Shown in pieces: positions 5,734 to 5,942 of a stretch of DNA of 5,942 bases (within the stretch, counting starts at the first letter, position 1; each line of letters begins with the position of its first letter). The stretch is from Lentisphaeria bacterium (GTDB taxonomy: Bacteria; Verrucomicrobiota; Lentisphaeria; Oligosphaerales; Oligosphaeraceae). The notes under the pieces were generated by a model. The model saw nothing but the letters and a program-made list of their open reading frames with translations. It had not been told where the DNA came from and made no database searches. Position numbers and translations under genes: made by a program. The DNA lies in assembly GCA_016287975.1 (NCBI GenBank), contig JAEEXV010000366.1:1-5942 (forward strand), given 5' to 3'.

Positions 5734-5766
5734 CAAAGTTCGTTTTTGCGGTCCGCTTTTTAGAAT
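5730..5766 (+). promoter_or_regulatory. Possible promoter of the right-edge gene
   Basis: TAGAAT at 5761-5766 is a plausible -10, with only a weak -35 (TTCGTT, 5739-5744, 16-nt spacing). A consensus TTGACA at 5730-5735 overlaps the regulator stop but is 25 nt from TAGAAT, too far for a normal pair. The region is AT-rich and ends a few nt before the palindrome at 5780. Confidence 0.3.
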
Positions 5767-5779
5767 CGCATCCGATGAC

Positions 5780-5796
5780 GCAAATCGTCGATTTGC
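5780..5796. promoter_or_regulatory. Operator-like palindrome GCAAATCG-T-CGATTTGC
   Basis: A perfect palindrome with 8-bp arms around one central base, placed between the possible -10 at 5761-5766 and the ribosome-binding site at 5815. Its size and symmetry suit a dimeric GntR- or LacI-type repressor, and the GntR-LacI regulator gene ends 46 nt upstream. Repression of the gene at 5828, relieved by a sugar, is the simplest inference. Confidence 0.55.
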
Positions 5797-5814
5797 TCTT
5801 GACCAACCCCAACC

Positions 5815-5820
5815 GGAGGA
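5815..5820 (+). promoter_or_regulatory. Ribosome-binding site deciding the start of the right-edge gene
   Basis: GGAGGA is a near-perfect Shine-Dalgarno sequence. It stands 7 nt before ATG at 5828 but only 1 nt before the in-frame ATG at 5822, so 5828 is the better start. Confidence 0.7.
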
Positions 5821-5827
5821 CATGACC

Positions 5828-5942
5828 ATGTTGAAAAATGTTCGTAATCCTTTTAAGATGAGTGGATCCCTCCTCTCCCGAAGCGTGCGGCGTGAATCAC
5901 AAGATGGGCAAAACCATGTTGGAATAACCCGCGTTTCTTTCA
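5828..5942 (+). CDS. N-terminus of a probable prepilin-like protein (partial, 3' end off window)
   Basis: Thirty-eight codons are visible: MLKNVRNPFKMSGSLLSRS, then a polar, basic stretch ending NHVGITRVSF, with the window closing one base later on A. The strong ribosome-binding site supports a real gene. The basic leader ending in ...RVSF, with the next codon beginning A (fits ACN, Thr), would suit a prepilin whose FTLIELLVV motif starts at Phe38. Proteins of this bacterial group often carry prepilin motifs behind leaders longer than usual. This is inference from four residues plus context: it follows a sugar-type regulator just as the complete prepilin at 1312-551 follows the FadR-type regulator. 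If it is not a prepilin, only the basic N-terminus can be described. Confidence 0.55.
   Translation, partial: MLKNVRNPFKMSGSLLSRSVRRESQDGQNHVGITRVSF

Noticed and set aside
5746..5763. Terminator hairpin GCGGTCCGC followed by TTTTT after the second regulator
   Set aside because: The 4-bp arms leave a single-base loop, or a 3-bp stem with 3-nt loop, too weak for an intrinsic terminator.

Overview
The window looks like a carbohydrate-utilisation locus from a GC-rich member of the Lentisphaerae/Victivallales (phylum Verrucomicrobiota). This assignment is inference, not a database result. The main clue is a stand-alone type II-secretion-like prepilin with the FTLIELLVV signature and a C-terminal H-X9-DG motif, a family heavily expanded in that group. 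Other clues are the density of GntR-type regulators beside sugar-related genes, and a second prepilin-like gene apparently starting at the right edge.

Layout. Positions 1-2475 hold a leftward (minus-strand) cluster read in this order: a FadR-type GntR regulator with an unusual extra C-terminal DNA-binding module (2475-1351); a prepilin (1312-551); and a secreted protein with a probable LamG/concanavalin-like fold, cut by the left edge (537-1). Gaps between them are 38 and 13 nt, so they probably form one operon. Positions 2476-3102 are a 627-nt divergent intergenic region. It holds a leftward promoter with a CTGGT-TT-ACCAG operator just after it, two further CTGGTTT half-sites, a plausible rightward promoter, a 253-nt array of eight degenerate repeats built on the heptamer CAGAC(TT/CC), and a perfect 18-bp palindrome. 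The rightward unit begins with a cytoplasmic (alpha/alpha)6-barrel glycosidase-like protein (3103-4341).

Positions 4342-4617 are a gap containing what looks like a decayed minus-strand gene fragment (4518-4342), followed by a promoter with an inverted repeat around its -10. A second regulator follows (4618-5733), with a GntR DNA-binding domain fused to a LacI/periplasmic-binding-type sensor. Beyond it are a 17-bp operator-like palindrome (5780-5796), a strong ribosome-binding site, and the 5' end of a gene (from 5828) whose last visible residues, RVSF, would fit the start of another FTLIELL prepilin motif.

How it may work (inference): two ligand-responsive regulators each sit beside a prepilin and carbohydrate-active genes, so the window may span the junction of two separately controlled sugar-response modules. 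The FadR-type protein may control itself and the divergent glycosidase through the CTGGTTT sites. The GntR-LacI protein may control the gene starting at 5828 through the 17-bp palindrome. The most unusual features are the regulator fused to a transposase-like DNA-binding module and the heptamer repeat array in the probable leader of the glycosidase gene.
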